Shown in pieces: positions 38,353 to 50,500 of a DNA stretch of 64,000 nt. The position numbers and the translations under genes were made by a program. Below the pieces are notes generated by a model. The model had not been told where the DNA came from, did not search any database, and worked only from the letters and a program-made list of their open reading frames with translations. The stretch comes from Argopecten irradians (lineage: Eukaryota > Mollusca > Bivalvia > Pectinida > Pectinidae), in assembly GCF_041381155.1 (NCBI RefSeq), contig NC_091143.1, positions 28,521,331 through 28,585,330 on the forward strand, read 5' to 3'. How positions within the stretch are numbered: the first letter of the stretch is position 1; every line of letters starts with the position of its first letter.

Positions 38353-41118
38353 GTAATAGGCCATGGGCTAGGAGGGTCCCACATGCAGCCCCCCCCCAAA
38401 AAAAAAACTCCGAACCAATATTTTTCTTAACCCTTATGACCCACTGATCACAAATCAAAATGTTAACATTGCATAAGTTGGGATGAACTTCCGGTTATGG
38501 CGTCATCAAGATGGCCGCCATCTCGAATTTGACTGAAAAATGCAAAATAGTTATGACACTGATATTTTTCAACTGAAGTAGACAAATGAGGTATCAAAAT
38601 GACCACAATAGAACAACAAAATACATATCAGGGCCAAATAATCAATATATGTAGTGATTTGTACGGAAGAAATGAAAAAAAATAATATTTTAAGCTCAAA
38701 AATGGTGATTGTTCAGCAAATTTTTCATACTTTGCTTGACGCAGCAAAAATGTTTCCCAACAACAAATTATTACTCGTAATCAGTTATTTAAACTCCTAT
38801 CAATCAGCAAAAACAACAACAACAACAACAACAAAAATATACAGGAATGCAAAAAAGAATTATTGTTATACCCTCAATTGTGTAGATTAGCAGCGCCTCA
38901 AAAATAATTATTATAGCACAACGCCTAATGATAGCGTAACAAATGTATCCTAAGCTATTAAAGCTTGTGTTTCCGTTAATATCATTAACAGTTTCCAAAA
39001 CGTTTGTGTCTTTGAAAATGAGCAGATTCATTGTTTATTTTCTATGCATAGCATAAGCAAAATGAAGGATGGTTACTACAGTGTCACATATGTCTTTCAC
39101 TGGTTTTCAATGATAACCATTATCATTGCGCGTGCTTTCTCGCCTCACTGCACTATCCACTGAAGAGACTCGGCATATCTGGTAGCTGGCACATGCAGTC
39201 CGAATCGGAGTAATCGAGATATCGGTATCCAATTCCTTGAAAGTCAGAGCGTCGTCTTCGATGTCGATGAGCTGATGTGACACTACATTACCAGTGTTGT
39301 TCTAGCTTGTCTTCTTTTATGACCCATCCATGGCAAGAGTTCATATCAGGAACAACAGGTTCAGAGATGTGGGATCTCTTTCAGATTCTAACATATCGTA
39401 CATATATGCTGTTTCAGACTTCTCCGGCATGATGGGAATTACACCAGATCCACATTAATTTGTTCTCCTTAGCGCGCATAGCTCCATAATTCGTATGAAG
39501 TACTATTCATCAATTGTGTGGACCCTCGTGCAACCATAAATGGCACAGGTGATATCATCGAGGTCATTAATGAGGCCATAAATGTTAAATGCTTTTCATT
39601 GGTCTGACTTTTCCCACTCCCATGAAGGTGCTGGTTTTGTCACATCTGGTGTATGCGTAAAGAGAACATTGAAGACTCTCAAGTAAAAAGTTCTCTACAG
39701 TGCTTTCCAGACTTGGCAAAGAGTGAAACTTCACTGCAGACCTTATCTATGACCTCAAAGAATCCACCTGTGCCACCTATGGTTACTGAGGTTCACAAGA
39801 ATGAGGAATTGTGCTTCATACGAATTAAGGAGAACCAACCCAACCCTCCGCAGAATGTGGATCTGGTGTCTTTTCCATAATGCCGGGGAAGTCTGGAGCA
39901 TCATATACGGTATGTGAATCTAGGTGAAACAAGGTAGGAAAAAGGAAGAGCTCCAACATCCCTGAATCCGATGTTTCTGATGTTATATCATGGACGGTTG
40001 ACAAGTTAGAACCACGATGGTAACCCGATAATGTAATGTCACATCAGGTCATCGAGGTCGAAGACGACACTCTGGCGAGAAAGCACGCACAACGAAAATG
40101 ATTATCATTAAGAACTAGTGAAAGAAATATGTGACACTGTAGTAGTAACCATCTTGTATTTCCTAACTTTATACACAGGAAGTAAATAATGGATGTGCTC
40201 ATTCTAAAAGACACAACACGTTTCGAAAAGTGTCATTGTATTTGCGGAATTTTAATTTGATACCCTATAGCTATTAGTTGGCGTTTTGCTGTAATAATTC
40301 AGTTTGAGAGGCTACTAGTCTACAATATTTCGAACATGAAAATGAATTATTTTGAAGTCCTACTTAGATATTCAGCCAACTTTAAATTCAAATTTGTTAA
40401 GATATAAATCGTTAATAGCCAATGTTATATTCAGGAAATTCCAAGACACCAGGAAACTGTAGTGTCAGTGGTTTGGAAAAAAATAACAATCATATGGCGC
40501 ATCCGGTGATGTTTTGTAACCAAATGATGGTATAACAACAATTCTCTTTTGCATTTCTATATATTTTTGTTGTTGTTGTTGATGTTGTATTAACTGATTG
40601 ATAAGAGGTCAAATAACTGATTACGAATAATAATTTGTTCGACATTAGTTTTTGTTGTTTTCGTTGCTTAAACTGATAGATAAGTGGTCAAAAAACTTAT
40701 TAGAAATAATAGTTTGCTGTTGGGAAACATTTTTGCTGCGTCAGGCCAAATATGAAAAATTTGCTGAAAAATCTCCATTTTTGAGGTTAAAATCAGATTT
40801 TTTCATTTCCTGCGTAGAAATCACTACATATATTGTATTTTTTGGTCCTGATATGTATTTGTTGATCAAATATGGTCATTTTGATACCTCATTTGTCTAC
40901 TTCGGTTGAAAAATGTCAATGTTGTGACTATTTTTCAATTTTTAGTCAAATTCGAGATGACGGCCATCTTGATGACGTCATAACCGGAAGTTCATCCCAA
41001 CTTATGCAATGTTAACATTTTGATTTGTGATCAGTGGGTCATAAGGGTTAAGAAAAATATTGGTTCGGAGGTTTGAGGGGGGGTGCATGTGGGACCCTCC
41101 TAGCCCATGGCCTATAAT
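38353..41118. mobile_element. Giant ~2.8 kb palindromic element
   Basis: The outer ends 'aggccatgggctaggagggtccc' / 'gggaccctcctagcccatggcct' are inverted copies. Inverted similarity continues inward through 'cttccggttatggcgtcatcaagatggccgcc', 'ggttactacagtgtcacatatg', 'ggcgagaaagcacgc', 'tccggcatgatgg', 'accagatccacatt' and 'ttcgtatgaag' to a centre near 39620-39720. Each arm is therefore about 1.2-1.3 kb, with drift and small indels. An open frame at 39653-39880 (75 aa, unrecognised) lies in the right arm and may be a relic of element coding sequence. No transposase motif seen. Confidence 0.82.
39653..39880 (+). pseudogene. Unrecognised 75-aa open frame inside the giant palindrome
   Basis: The frame reads MRKENIEDSQVKSSL and ends in a Pro/Asn-rich stretch. 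I do not recognise it. Its reverse complement is partly present in the left arm near 39460-39600, so it belongs to the repeat and is not a host gene. It could be a fragment of an element-encoded protein. Confidence 0.3.
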
Positions 41119-42200
41119 GACATCGTCAGAACATGAAGGATCTTACATGAGTGGCTATTCAAAATGATATTTATCAAACGAGTTTAATAATGGGCTATAT
41201 CATGCGTTTTACCAGCCATTAGGCGAGTGATATACCAAATTATTTAACAAGTTCAATAAATTTCGTATTTCATAGCCCAGAATGTAAGATTCTATTTTTC
41301 ACAAAACTGTAATCAAGACATGAGAGAAAAATACTCGTATATGGATATGAAGGATTGGTATCATAAAATCTTTTAAAACATTAAAAATAGGTGAAGATTG
41401 ACATATACATCTCGTATTTGCAGAGTCAGTATTCTGGAACGCTCGTATCGCACCTTTCCTTGGTACAGAAATTTCGTTTTAGTGATTTGATCTTTTTAGT
41501 CTTTTTACTTAAAACGTATGAGACCTGGGCAAGTATACAAAAATAAAACTTCACAAGTTATAAAGTGCATTCGACAAAATTACCTGTAACAATCTGTAGG
41601 CCTGACCATCGGGAACATCAAACTAACGATAGACTAGTGCCGGGAAGGACAGTTTGAAGGCTGTTGTTATATGATTTAATGCAATATCCGACATGTTATT
41701 GCACCTTGGACATATTACCAAGAACTCCTTTTCGACAAGGTAAGTGTCTATAGACTATATTCAGCATTATGCACCACTACCTTTAAACATCCTATTCTCC
41801 TTAAAAATGTACCATCTTCAGATACCACAATAAAATATGTAATAATATCATCCGCCATAAAATATAGTGCCTAAATTGAGAGCCAACATTCTGTTGCAAG
41901 ATATTTAAATAAATTCACTTGCCAAATAATATCACTGGTAATTTTGTCAGTTTATATCCCCCCAAAAAAAAAAAAAAAAATTAAACTGTAACATCACAAG
42001 TTGTTATCATGATTTGCGTTTAGTAAAACTCATGGCAAAATAATTTGACAATTTACATTATTTTGACATCGTTTTGGATGAAAAAGGGAACCCTGTCCTA
42101 CACCTCTGGTAGATAACGTTAATCTTGCAGAAGTACTGGCCTCTGGGACCGTTTGAATTTTAACGTATTTCAAGGGATGACTCTACTTTCTATAACATCT

Positions 42201-42402
42201 GGGCCCAGTTTCATGAAAATTCCTTAAATTTAAGGAATTCCTTAACTTGAAATTCTCCATAGGAAAGCATTACAGATTTTAAGGAAGGCTCCTTAACTTA
42301 AGATTTTTTCCTTAATTTTTTAAGTTTTGTAATGCTTTTCTATGGGGAAATTTAAGTTAAGGAATTAACTAAATTTAAGGAATGTTCATGAAACTGGGGC
42401 CT
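42201..42402. mobile_element. ~200-bp palindromic MITE (cagtttcatgaa ends)
   Basis: The left end 'gggcccagtttcatgaaaattcc' is inverted at the right as 'ggaatgttcatgaaactggggcc'. Inner arms carry 'ccttaaatttaaggaattcc' and 'agcattaca/tgtaatgct'. No ORF. Confidence 0.82.
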
Positions 42403-42970
42403 GGTTCTACTACTGTATTGTTAGGGAAAGACGTTATTAAACCCTACGTACATGCATATCAAACAATCAGCTTTGTTTTCTGTGTTTCTTTTTTATTCGT
42501 AATGATTAAGAAAGTGTCGAAATATCAAATCAGTATTCAAACTTTTAGCAACCTCACTTTAAATAGTTAGAGTTATATTCAAACGTTTTCAGGTACCATG
42601 TCGGTTACAATCGCTCATCTGAAGAGAAGCTGTACTTTTCTATTTTTCGTGAACATAAACTTATAAATTTTTAAACTAAATTTATAACTTGTAATTTCCC
42701 TTCAGTTTGTAGCAAATGTGACCCTACATTGTTCATGTATTATCCATTTCTACAAGAAAATGGTATCAATTTAAAATACAGAATGAAGTTGAATGGGATT
42801 GGATAAATGTTTAAGGTATTAATAACATCAAAAAAGAAGCAATTAATAGGCAGTATCTGATTAATTTATTTGTTTTTATTATGTTTTATCAATTTCTGAC
42901 TAATGGTGTCCGTTATTTTAATCAGTTTCTTCCTAACCTAATTCATATTTCAATATTTTTCAGGTATATT

Positions 42971-44106
42971 ATGTCCGTGGCAATATCGGTCTCCATCATC
43001 ATATGTATCATATATTATACTTTGGGATCGGAAATAACATCAAATATCCCAGGAATAGTTTCAGCCTATTTGATGACAGCTCCAACACTTATTTTAAAAG
43101 TACTCCGGAGTCACTTAATAAGTCTTGAGTAGACTTATTAAGGTACATTTTTACAACCCACCCACTCATTTCCGAACACCAGATGCGTTTCTTAGGTGCA
43201 ATAGAAACTGTTCATACTCAGTTGGAAAAGTGCCAGATTATTTTGGTAAGGATGCTGTGGTATTTTGGCGTCCCAAACTGGATGATATTCCGGTAAAGAA
43301 GAGAAGGGGACAAGTTTGGATTTTATATGACAGAGAGGCAATGGTCTATGATAAAGTTACAACACTTAAAGCTTGGGACAGCCTGTTCAATTGGACACTG
43401 GCCTATCGCAGAGACGCGGATATAATTAGTATGTATGGACGCTTTAAAAGAAGTACTAATCAGGATATACACATTCCAAATATGGGTTCAAAATTCCGTC
43501 GCTCTTCAAAGTCAAAGAGAAATTTGGCGCCTACGGCATGGTTTGTGTCTCATTGTAACACTCAGAGTAAACGTGAAGATTTCGTCGAAATCCTCAACAA
43601 AACTCACTATGTGGATATATACGGTCTGTGCGGCACTCTTATATGTGTGAAGCATGACACCGAATGCTTTGATTTATTAGATAAACAATATAAATTCTAC
43701 TTGTCTTTTGAAAACTCTCTGTGCATAGACTACATTTCAGAAAAAAAGTTTTAAATTATACAGAGAGAATGTTGATGTCATCCCAATAACTCGTGGTTTT
43801 CCTGGCATGTACTCTCTATACCTACCACCAGGGTCGTACATCGATACAAGTCACTTCAACGACATCAGGCAATTGGGCCAGTACCTTAATAAGCTCGGAA
43901 GAAACCGTTCTAGATACCTAGAGTATTTCCAATGGAGAAGATACTATCAGTCGTACCCTGACCATAGTTATAACTACTGGTGTACACTGTGTGATCGACT
44001 ACACAACGTTAACACAAAGTACCAACGGATCTACAGTGATATCTACCGATGGTTGTTCGGCTCCTCAAACCTCACAACGATAACAAAGCCAAGTGATATA
44101 TTCTAG
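42971..44106 (+). pseudogene. Alpha-1,3-fucosyltransferase (GT10 family), frame broken twice
   Basis: A Golgi type II enzyme of this family moves fucose from GDP-fucose to N-acetylglucosamine or glucose in glycans. An acceptor at 42961-42963 precedes ATG 42971, then a cytosolic stub and a hydrophobic anchor (SVAISVSIIICIIYY). The catalytic part from about 43143 shows PDYFGKDAVVFW, WILYDREA, FNWTLAYRRDADI, NLAPTAWFVSHC and the GT10 signature YKFYLSFENSLCIDYISEK. The sequence PPGSYIDTSHF and a Cys-rich C-terminus (WCTLCDRLHN) follow to the stop at 44104-44106. The anchor frame and catalytic frame are separated by a 43-nt segment (43100-43142). A second +1 shift falls in the A7 run near 43740-43746, just after the signature. 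It may be a decayed copy, or a live gene with a micro-intron and a base-calling error. Confidence 0.82.
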
Positions 44107-44457
44107 AGACTGATCCAAAAATAGTTTTCTAGCAGTGACTGGCGCATGTCTTTGGTCAGACTGGTTGGTTATTTTTAGTTAAATCGTGTAAAGATTAATA
44201 CAAATATCTCAAAAGTGTCAAGACCTATTCACAAGCAGTTTATGAATTTACGTTTAATCGTGTAATAGCGGACCACTTCTGATACAAAACATAAATTGAG
44301 AAAGAAATAGTACTCCATGTTTAGCAGAGTGGATATCAATGTGATATTTTAGTTAACATTGGTAATGAAACAATTGACCATGTACATAATATTTATCTCA
44401 GTGGGGCATTATCTAACAGGGAAACGTCTATGGGGATGAAATAATGCTCTATCTCCA

Positions 44458-44585
44458 ACAGAGCATTAATAAAATGATTTTTTACACAATAATTGATGTT
44501 TAATTGTGTATAAATGTATATTAACAGAGCATTAATAAAATGATTTTTTTACACAATAATTGATGTTTAATTAATTTGTTTTACT
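44458..44585. repeat. 66-bp tandem duplication carrying AATAAA
   Basis: 'aacagagcattaataaaatgattttt...acacaataattgatgtttaatt' occurs twice, about 66 bp apart, with AATAAA at 44468-44473 and 44534-44539. It lies 360 bp after the fucosyltransferase stop, so both could act as its poly(A) signal. Confidence 0.75.
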
Positions 44586-44698
44586 TTTGTTGTCTGCGCA
44601 ATCAATAACTCATTTTTGCAGGTGTGTTTCCATCTAAACATACGTAACGCATAAAATATTACATATTTTACAGTACATAAATCCTATGCTATAATTAA

Positions 44699-45055
44699 AG
44701 ATGCTCCACCGCTGACAAATGGTATTTTTTTCACTATTAAAAACAGGAACAGACGATTAAGTATTTTTCTTCAGTTACAAAAGTTACTTATTTTACACCA
44801 TTACCACCATTGAAAAGTTTGAGCTTCTAATTTTACTTCAAGTAAAAAATATGAAAAATAATTAATTGCATCCCGAAAAAAATCCGTGTCACTATATCCT
44901 ATATGGAAGGAAGTACTGATTGCGCATGCACCCAAGGCGAAATAAATTATTTTATATTATTTTTTGTGTTAATTAGACATATATATACGTGATCAAACAC
45001 CAATTATTGTTCAACTAATGAATATCATTTATGCTTTGTCGGCGGTGGAGCATCT
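44699..45055. mobile_element. TTAA MITE family B, copy 2 (357 bp)
   Basis: Flanked by TTAA at 44695-44698 and 45056-45059. Inverted ends AGATGCTCCACCGCTGACA / TGTCGGCGGTGGAGCATCT. Similar over its length to 36901-37260. Confidence 0.88.
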
Positions 45056-45514
45056 TTAATGTTTCTAAGGCATCAACCATGCTTGTCTCATTTGAATGAT
45101 TTCCACAACTTAATTCATCAAACCTGGTGGCTTTCGATTGAGTACTGAAGAATAGCATGTCAAAATTTTCGCCCGGTTAGCTTTATATAATATAGTATAA
45201 TTGTGTTCGTTTTGGTTCATAGCTACAAACATAAACACTAACGTTTTGGCCGTGAATGTAAATATCACTTTTACTTTCATTCCATTATGTACCCGACACA
45301 TGTGTCGCGCCTACTATCATATCTTACTGACGTTGATGGTATACATCTCAACTACATATATCTTCACATGGGAATACTTATACTAGACATTCGGATATAG
45401 CTCAGCGAATTCGACTGTATCGCACTCTTCTTCAGATTATGTACTTCTGAAAGTGGTCAGTCCAGTGTTAAGGGTAGATATAAAATTTGAAATCTAATAC
45501 AGTTCCAGAATAAT

Positions 45515-45722
45515 TGGCCCTGCGGATAGGGCGTACGAATAGTACCTGCTGCCCCTATTGCATGATAGTAAAAGGCGACTAGATTTAGGATAATATCTTT
45601 TTTTCTTCCTAACTTACAAAAATGTACTTTCTTCTTTCTAATGTTTCCCTTGACACCACCTCAATTTTGGCTTTTGGTTGAACGCCCGACCCTGTGAGGT
45701 AGCCTCTGGATTCTGTCCCCTG
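45515..45722 (+). mobile_element. Interspersed 'aaaaggcgac' repeat, copy 3
   Basis: It has 'ctgcccctattgcatgatagtaaaaggcgactaga', a T-rich middle, 'cccttgacaccacctcaattttggcttttgg' and the end 'ctgtcccctgacc'. It is the fullest of the three copies. Confidence 0.72.
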
Positions 45723-46540
45723 ACCATGACACACCAAAGTCTTTTAAAGTGATAGTTTCAGTGTTGATTTTCTTTAGGATTACATTGTGTTGTATTGCAC
45801 AGTGGCAGAGTCAGTTCTTGGTATGGACGAGTTGTCATATGCCTCTGATGTCACTGTTATTGCATCCTTCATGTGTCGAGTTTTCTTCTTCTTTCAATCA
45901 AATCTTTTAATGGTTGTGCACTCTCCTTGTTACAATCCTTCTCGGAGAACTGCGACACTGTACATCGTCATCGAATCAAACTGTCGGGACGACAAGACCT
46001 CGATATCTGGATATCTGAAGTCTGTTCTAGGACCAGCGAATTACTACACTTCTTCGCAAACACACCATTGATATTTGTTATTCTCATTTAGGCATATTTT
46101 TCTTTTAAGAACATCAGTGGCTGGATGAACTAAAACTTCTTGAGCTGAAAGAGGAAAGGGTTTGTATTGTCTTGCCAACCAAGAAATCGTTCATTTGCAT
46201 ATACGTAGGTGTGTAGTGTTTCGGGTATATGTGTTATTTCACACTCATACCTCTCCGTACATGAAACATCGCATTTATAACAGACAATCATGCATGTTCT
46301 TGTGTTTCTAGACTAAAGGTGTAGATAGTATCGTGATGCGTGGCTCCTTGGTGTACTAGTCGTTTGCTGCATACCACCTTATTCGTTCTCGAAATAGGTA
46401 AGATATACATAGCATGCATGTTATCGAGGGCAGTCGAGTAACGACATAAGTTTGAAGCTTTTAATCTATTGTAACAGTAATGCTGACGGTAAAAAACCTA
46501 TTTAATAGCGTTGGTCGGTTGACTAGATTTAAGAACGGAT

Positions 46541-47575
46541 TTCCATGTATGCAGTGTTTTAAGTACGTATGTGCTTTGAGAGACTGCAGTGTATTAAGTA
46601 CGCATGTGCTTTGACAGACTGCAGTGTATTAAGTACGTATGTGCTTTGAAAGACTGCAGTGTATTAAGTACGTATGTGCTTTGAGAGACTGCAGTGTAGT
46701 AAGTACGTATGTGCTTTGAGAGACTGCAGTGTATTAAGTGCGTATGTGCTTTGAGAGACTGCAGTGTATTAAGTACGTATGTGCTTTGAAAGATTGCGGT
46801 GTATTTAGTACGTATGTGCTTTGACAGACTGCAGTGTATTAAGTACGTATGTGCTTTGAGAGACTGCAGTGTATCAAGTACGTATGTGATTGGAGAAACT
46901 GCAGTGTATTTAGTACGTATGTGCTTTGACAGACTGCAGTGTATATTACGTATGTGCTTTGACAGACTGCAGTGTATTTAGAACGTATGTGCTTTGAGAG
47001 ACTGCATTTTATTAAGTACGTATGTGCTTTGAGAGTCTGCAGTGTATCAAGTACGTACGTGCTTTGAGTGACTGCAGTGTATCAAGTACGTATGTGCTTT
47101 GAGAGACTGCAGTGTATTAAGCACGTATGTGATTGGAGAAACTGCAGTGTATTTAGTACGTATGTGCTTTGACAGACTGCAGTGTATTAAGTACGTATGT
47201 GCTTTGACAGACTGCAATGTATATTACGTATGTGCTTTGAAAGACTGCAGTGTATTAAGTACGTATGTGCTTTGAGAGACTGCAGTGTATATTACGTATG
47301 TGCTTTGACAGACTGCAGTGTATTAAGTACGTATGTGCTTTGAGAGACTGCAGTGTATTAAGTACGTATGTGCTTTGAGAGACTGCAGTTTAATAAGTAC
47401 GTATGTGCTTTGACAGACTGCAGTGTATTAAGTACATATGTGCTTTGACAGACTGCAGTGTATTTAGTACGTATGTGATTTGAGAGACTGCAATGTGTTA
47501 AGTACGTATGTGCTTTGAGAGACTGCAGTGTATTAAGTACGTATGTGCTTTGAGAGACTGCAGTATGTGCGTGTT
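46541..47575. repeat. 35-bp minisatellite, about 29 copies
   Basis: Unit 'tgcagtgtattaagtacgtatgtgctttgagagac'. It is highly regular, with CTGCAG and TACGTA in almost every copy. A few units lack 'taag' (46943, 47223, 47291). Because 35 is not a multiple of three, the 60-aa frame at 46799-46981 is incidental. Confidence 0.93.
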
Positions 47576-50500
47576 GTGATTCTTTGTAATTTCCTAGGGC
47601 AAATTTTCAATTTGTTTATATCCAAAATTATGGAAAGTATATAAATGCGGTTAGATACTCGTGAACTTGCCATTACAAGAAACCATTTTCTTTCGATTGA
47701 TTATCGATATTTGCGAACAAGGTACATGTTTATTTCCGCGAAGTAATATCTTCCACAATTTATACACAATTTAATTGAAAGATTTACCATTCAAGTTTAA
47801 ATCAGCGAACCTTCATCTCCGCAAAAATGCTTTGAAACGGAAATTGCGAAATTTAGTAACCACAAAGGAAAGTTAGTTAGCAGTAGCTATGTAGTCTTCT
47901 GATAATTTACAATCAGCGTTTGGAAAAGGATAATCCAATTAAATGAAGTTTATGCTGTTTTATCACACATATAGGAAGTCTGGTTAACTTGCGAGTTGGG
48001 GACGATATCGCGTATTATTGGTGTCACCTGTACCAAATGCCTGCAGTCGCACAAGACGTCGGCAGTCATGGCAGTAACATCAGTATAAGAAGGTGAGTTT
48101 TTAAACCCATTTTATATCGATTTCATCCCGAAAAACATCGCTTGATTCGTTAAACAAGACTTTCTCAGACGAACAGCTTATTCATACTTTATATGCGTGA
48201 AAATTGAATTTACTTTTTTAGTTTTGTTGATAACAATTGCCAATAGGAAATAGCACACGCTTTGATGCATAACGGACGTAAATGCTGCTGGACCATTGAC
48301 AAAGTTACAACAAAGGCTTCTAGTATTGTTATTTTTTTTAATTCATTTCATTAACAAATTCCAGTATATTTTCCACTGAAGACTCCAATACTATATGGCA
48401 TAAGATAACATAGGATTAATGTAAAGATGCAACACAAAAATATCCCTCAAACTCAACAAAAACACAAAAATATTTCAATGCGAAAAATACATAATTGGAG
48501 AAGACAAAGGAAATAAAATGTTTTAATCACCATACTGATATACTAGTTAGTACTTACATGTTAGTTTTATTTTATATTTTCAATAATTTAATTGCATAGT
48601 CATGCATTTAATTATGCATAAGCAAATGTATTGAAGACAATAAAAAGATAGAACACCTCAAATATGTTGCAAATTTGTTAAAAAACAAGTTGGTTAATAA
48701 TTTTTAATAACATTTTTAAATCATGGTAGTAAAATGGTTGTAGAATTTGATTTTTTTTTTTACTTTTCTTATTGCTTGTCAACAAGCTGATTCAATGACA
48801 CCTGTGTCTGTTCCTGCAAATGAGACTTTTTTTTAATAAAGTGATAGAGCTAATGACTTTTTGAATTACTACTGGATCATCATATTACCTCCCTTGCGTG
48901 TAGTATCCATTGTGATATCGTTATTTTATGTGCGTAGTATGCATTGTAGGTAGCAATGCACAGAAGATTAGTAAAATTCAGTAAAATAAGAATACATGCA
49001 GTCATTCAGAAATATTTTATATGATAACTGCACAGCTAATAATTTACCCAAAACTTGTACACGTGTACTAAATGATAAATGAAATCCTCTTGTGATAAAA
49101 CGCTAAAACAATAAATCCCAATGAACAGAAAAGTAACACAAAATATCCGTGTTTGAATACACCATTAAACTAGACCAATACACCATTGCATCGAACAGTA
49201 ATATTTAACATACTTTATCACAATTCTGTTAACTCATTTCATAATGGACTGGACTTTGATTTCGAAGAGCCTCAATGTGTTTTCAGAAGTGAAGGAGCCT
49301 ACAGTAACTATGAAGATAAAATAGCTTCTAGTATCTGCCAATCTAACTTTATGTTTCTGGTTTAATATAATGTTTAAATAGTAGAACAGTTTCTTGTACA
49401 ACAATCTGATTAATATCAGCTGTTACAGTTCTGTCTAGTACATGCTAATGCCTTGTCGTTTGGTGTTGTATATATGGTATGGAAGAAGTCATGTACATGT
49501 AACAGCTTACCGTATTTTCCGGAGAATAAGTCACGACATTTCCCCCCTGAAAATCGGGAATGCGACCTATACACAAGTGCGACTTGGACGAAAACCCAAA
49601 TCAGACGGTCATTTAGTCAGAGCTGTTCCTAACTCGACTAATAACAAGACTATTAAGAATGACAGCATAATTCCATACCCACTTAATCTTTGAACACTAA
49701 TAAGATAATCTATGCCAACAGAGAACACTTCCTTTAGTTACCGAGACAAAGCCTTGTAATAGGCGGAGTCATGTGGGCAGTAAACTAGTAAAAATATAAT
49801 AAGATACTTCACATGATGTGGTGTTAGATATAATATATCATTTGTTACCATGGAAGCGTCGTCAAACAATCCTAGGAATTCCCATGATTAAAGCACATCT
49901 AAATAAAGGAAAATTGCACTGTTTACGATAAAATAGCAACATCTCACTTCAATAACATATACATAAACAATGAATTGGAACATCAAATAGGAAAAATTAT
50001 TCAATCGATTAACAATGTTGCAAGTGATTGTATCAACTGATATGGTCATATACATGTAATATATAACTTGCATTATAATAATAATATATCATCTTCATGG
50101 TCATACTCAGTCAATAACATTTAGGAGAGGACTTGTATAGATTTAGCCTGTTACCCAATCCTATTGACTTATTTTTCCAAAAAAATTGGTTGAAATGAAA
50201 TACAATAACATGAACCCAAATGTAGTTCTGCGCTATAAGTAGCAACATATAGACACGTATTCATCGTTGTAGACCATAGACTTACATAATTACACAACAT
50301 AAACGTATGCCTTATATCATATACTGTGTATATCCATATTGCGAAAGATTTAACCTGTAGGTTTGAAAACAAAAATGTCAATTATAAGAGTAAAACAGAA
50401 AAGGGATACTGATTAAAAATCCAAACACTAGCATGTATGTAATATCATAAAGTTACATGTATAAATTTTAAGCAATCATTGAATCCGAGATTCCCTTTCC

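Larger units (their letters stand above)
36481..42963. other. Intergenic region between HVCN1 and the fucosyltransferase
   Basis: No cellular gene seen. It is mostly mobile DNA: the family B MITE (36901), a palindrome (37826), an 'aaaaggcgac' repeat (37985), the giant palindrome (38353-41118) and a palindromic MITE (42201). The stretch 41120-42200 is AT-rich with nothing recognisable apart from an A tract near 41965-41981. Confidence 0.6.

Noticed and set aside
39653..39880. Host gene in the intergenic region
   Set aside because: It lies within a palindromic repeat, with part of its sequence repeated inverted in the other arm.
43100..43142. Programmed ribosomal frameshift at the hairpin
   Set aside because: The in-frame stops lie inside the segment and the frame change needs the whole 43 nt removed. 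There is no slippery heptamer at the join. A micro-intron or insertion explains it better.
45787..46071. 94-codon open frame starting MLYCTVAES
   Set aside because: It follows an interspersed repeat, has no recognisable domain, and an overlapping frame is also open; probably chance.
46541..47575. Regular 35-bp repeats resembling a CRISPR array
   Set aside because: Units are directly adjacent with no unique spacers, and the context is a eukaryotic genome with introns.
47975..48092. Possible exon with acceptor 'cacatatag' and donor 'gtgagt', open for 36 codons in one frame
   Set aside because: The peptide is not recognised, the frame meets TAA before the donor, and no partner exon was found. 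It could be a noncoding first exon, but support is too weak to annotate.
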